From NCBI RefSeq assembly GCF_036711975.1, contig NC_091966.1, positions 43,965,501 to 44,029,500 of the forward strand: a DNA stretch of 64,000 bases, given 5' to 3'. The notes below the pieces were generated by a model. That model had not been told where the DNA came from, did not search any database, and saw only the letters and a program-made list of their open reading frames with translations. This stretch comes from Onthophagus taurus (taxonomy: Eukaryota > Arthropoda > Insecta > Coleoptera > Scarabaeidae). The position numbers were made by a program, and so were the translations under genes. The first letter of the stretch is position 1. Every line of letters begins with the position of its first letter. Of the stretch, positions 63,242 to 64,000 are shown in pieces.

Positions 63242-63730
63242 TAAAGTTATCAATTAATTAGATTTAAAATTAATTCAATTACTCCTTAGGATTTTTTCTT
63301 ATGATTATAACTTTATTAGTAATTCAAAATTGTGATGATATTTAAGTTATTGTCAATCATTATAACGATTGTAATTCCTTAAAGTTGTTGTTATTTACGT
63401 TCAAATTTACTTATAGCAAATAAGGAATTAAATTATTTCAATTTTCTCACCTCCAAGAAACATTTTTTTAATTAATTTTTGAACACACGTTAAAATATTT
63501 TTATATACATTGGTGTAAATGATTCTCCTTTTTTTGTATTTTATTTTATTATTATTTTTCGGTGTCCAATTTATCAATAAATAAATCCTTTTGGTCCTCT
63601 ATTATTTATTTTTTCTTAAAAAAAAAAAGATTTAAATCGGTGGTGAAGATGCTAAATCGACATCAACCCCAATAGGACATACACTCCCTCTTCTCCAACT
63701 GCGGCTCGCTCTCCGCATCAAACTCATAGA
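63242..63730 (-). other. Probable 3' UTR of the C2-domain gene
   Basis: AT-rich, directly downstream (minus strand) of the stop at 63731. TTTATT words (AATAAA on the minus strand) at about 63540 and 63600 could serve as polyadenylation signals. No other feature. Confidence 0.45.
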
Positions 63731-64000
63731 TCAAGGTGAATCGTTCGAATCGGAACCCAAAGAATGAATCGGAAACAACGGATACCACCCCGTTGTTAAA
63801 TGCGTTAACGTTAAGTTATCTAAAGCGACTTCGGCTCCTCCTAACCCTTGATTATGTTCGAACCCTCCTTGTCTTTCCCATAACATCACCACAAGCGTTC
63901 GTCCTAAAACATCACACGCCTGATATTTTAAAGTTTGTCGAAATTGGGGTTCGCAAGAATGTCGCATGACTCGGGTTTTTTTCTTTTGCAACCAACGCTC
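63731..64000 (-). CDS. C-terminal C2 domain of a RIM/Fife-type synaptic protein (partial)
   Basis: The last exon on the minus strand runs from the window edge to the TGA at 63731, about 89 residues. KKKTRVMRHSCEPQFRQTLK, DVLGRTLVVMLWER, LGGAEVALDNLTLTH and TTGWYPLFPIHSLG follow the second half of a C2 beta-sandwich. GWYPLFP near the C-terminus is typical of the C2B domain that ends RIM-family active-zone scaffolds (GWYKLFP in vertebrate RIMs). RIM and Fife organise synaptic vesicle release sites. These C2B domains usually lack calcium ligands. The identity within the family is not certain from this fragment. The gene continues beyond the window. Confidence 0.6.
   Translation of the reverse strand, partial: ERWLQKKKTRVMRHSCEPQFRQTLKYQACDVLGRTLVVMLWERQGGFEHNQGLGGAEVALDNLTLTHLTTGWYPLFPIHSLGSDSNDSP

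Overview
This is a eukaryotic nuclear window, almost certainly from an insect and by feel a beetle. It is AT-rich with short GT-AG introns, and it carries recognisable animal genes (JAZF1, CIAPIN1/anamorsin, ANKRD54, CPSF4/clipper, an OARD1-like macro-domain gene, a C2-domain terminus). Between and inside them lies an extraordinary density of insect-type DNA transposons and LINE fragments. The species placement is inference. No bacterial features, CRISPR arrays or tRNA/rRNA genes were seen.

Layout. 0-2 kb: a decayed DD41D mariner-like element and a solo foldback end. 2.9-14.8 kb: a plus-strand OARD1-like gene whose second intron (about 10.2 kb) holds a 10.1-kb terminal-inverted-repeat (TIR) element. 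That element is filled with a 143-bp satellite, a LINE, long-TIR mariner-type elements, a Harbinger-like MITE and a hAT element carrying an RTE fragment. 15-17.7 kb: hairpin repeats, a transposase relic and a Penelope-like fragment. 18.05-18.9 kb: JAZF1 homologue. 19.4-21.06 kb: a gag-derived gene (RS/RG-rich N-terminus, gag domain, zinc knuckle, no RT). Its open frame ends on a perfect splice donor, and a matching acceptor with a short terminal exon lies about 18.4 kb downstream at 39506. That interval is filled with nested elements: hAT, then an unclassified DDE element, then a foldback and a Ginger/KRBA2-type transposon; two further foldbacks; and one intact DD41D transposon.

39.7-42.9 kb is the compact gene cluster: CIAPIN1 (minus), ANKRD54 (minus) and CPSF4 (plus), the last two divergent across about 210 bp. 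43-49.7 kb: Penelope, LINE and hairpin fragments, a 205-bp higher-order tandem repeat, and a piggyBac-like TTAA element containing about ten 190-bp tandem units. 51.5-63.2 kb: a dense field of foldback elements with ends reading TA-CAGGGTG. 63.7-64 kb: the last exon of a minus-strand C2-domain gene of RIM/Fife type that continues beyond the window.

The unifying theme is a set of related foldback elements with TA target sites, 0.3-0.7-kb inverted arms and degenerate mariner-type transposase pieces. They insert into each other, sometimes exactly at each other's terminal TA. Several insertions can be dated relative to one another because empty sites are present in sister copies within the window. 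The host genes appear intact; the mobile genes, with one exception (35312-36397), appear broken.
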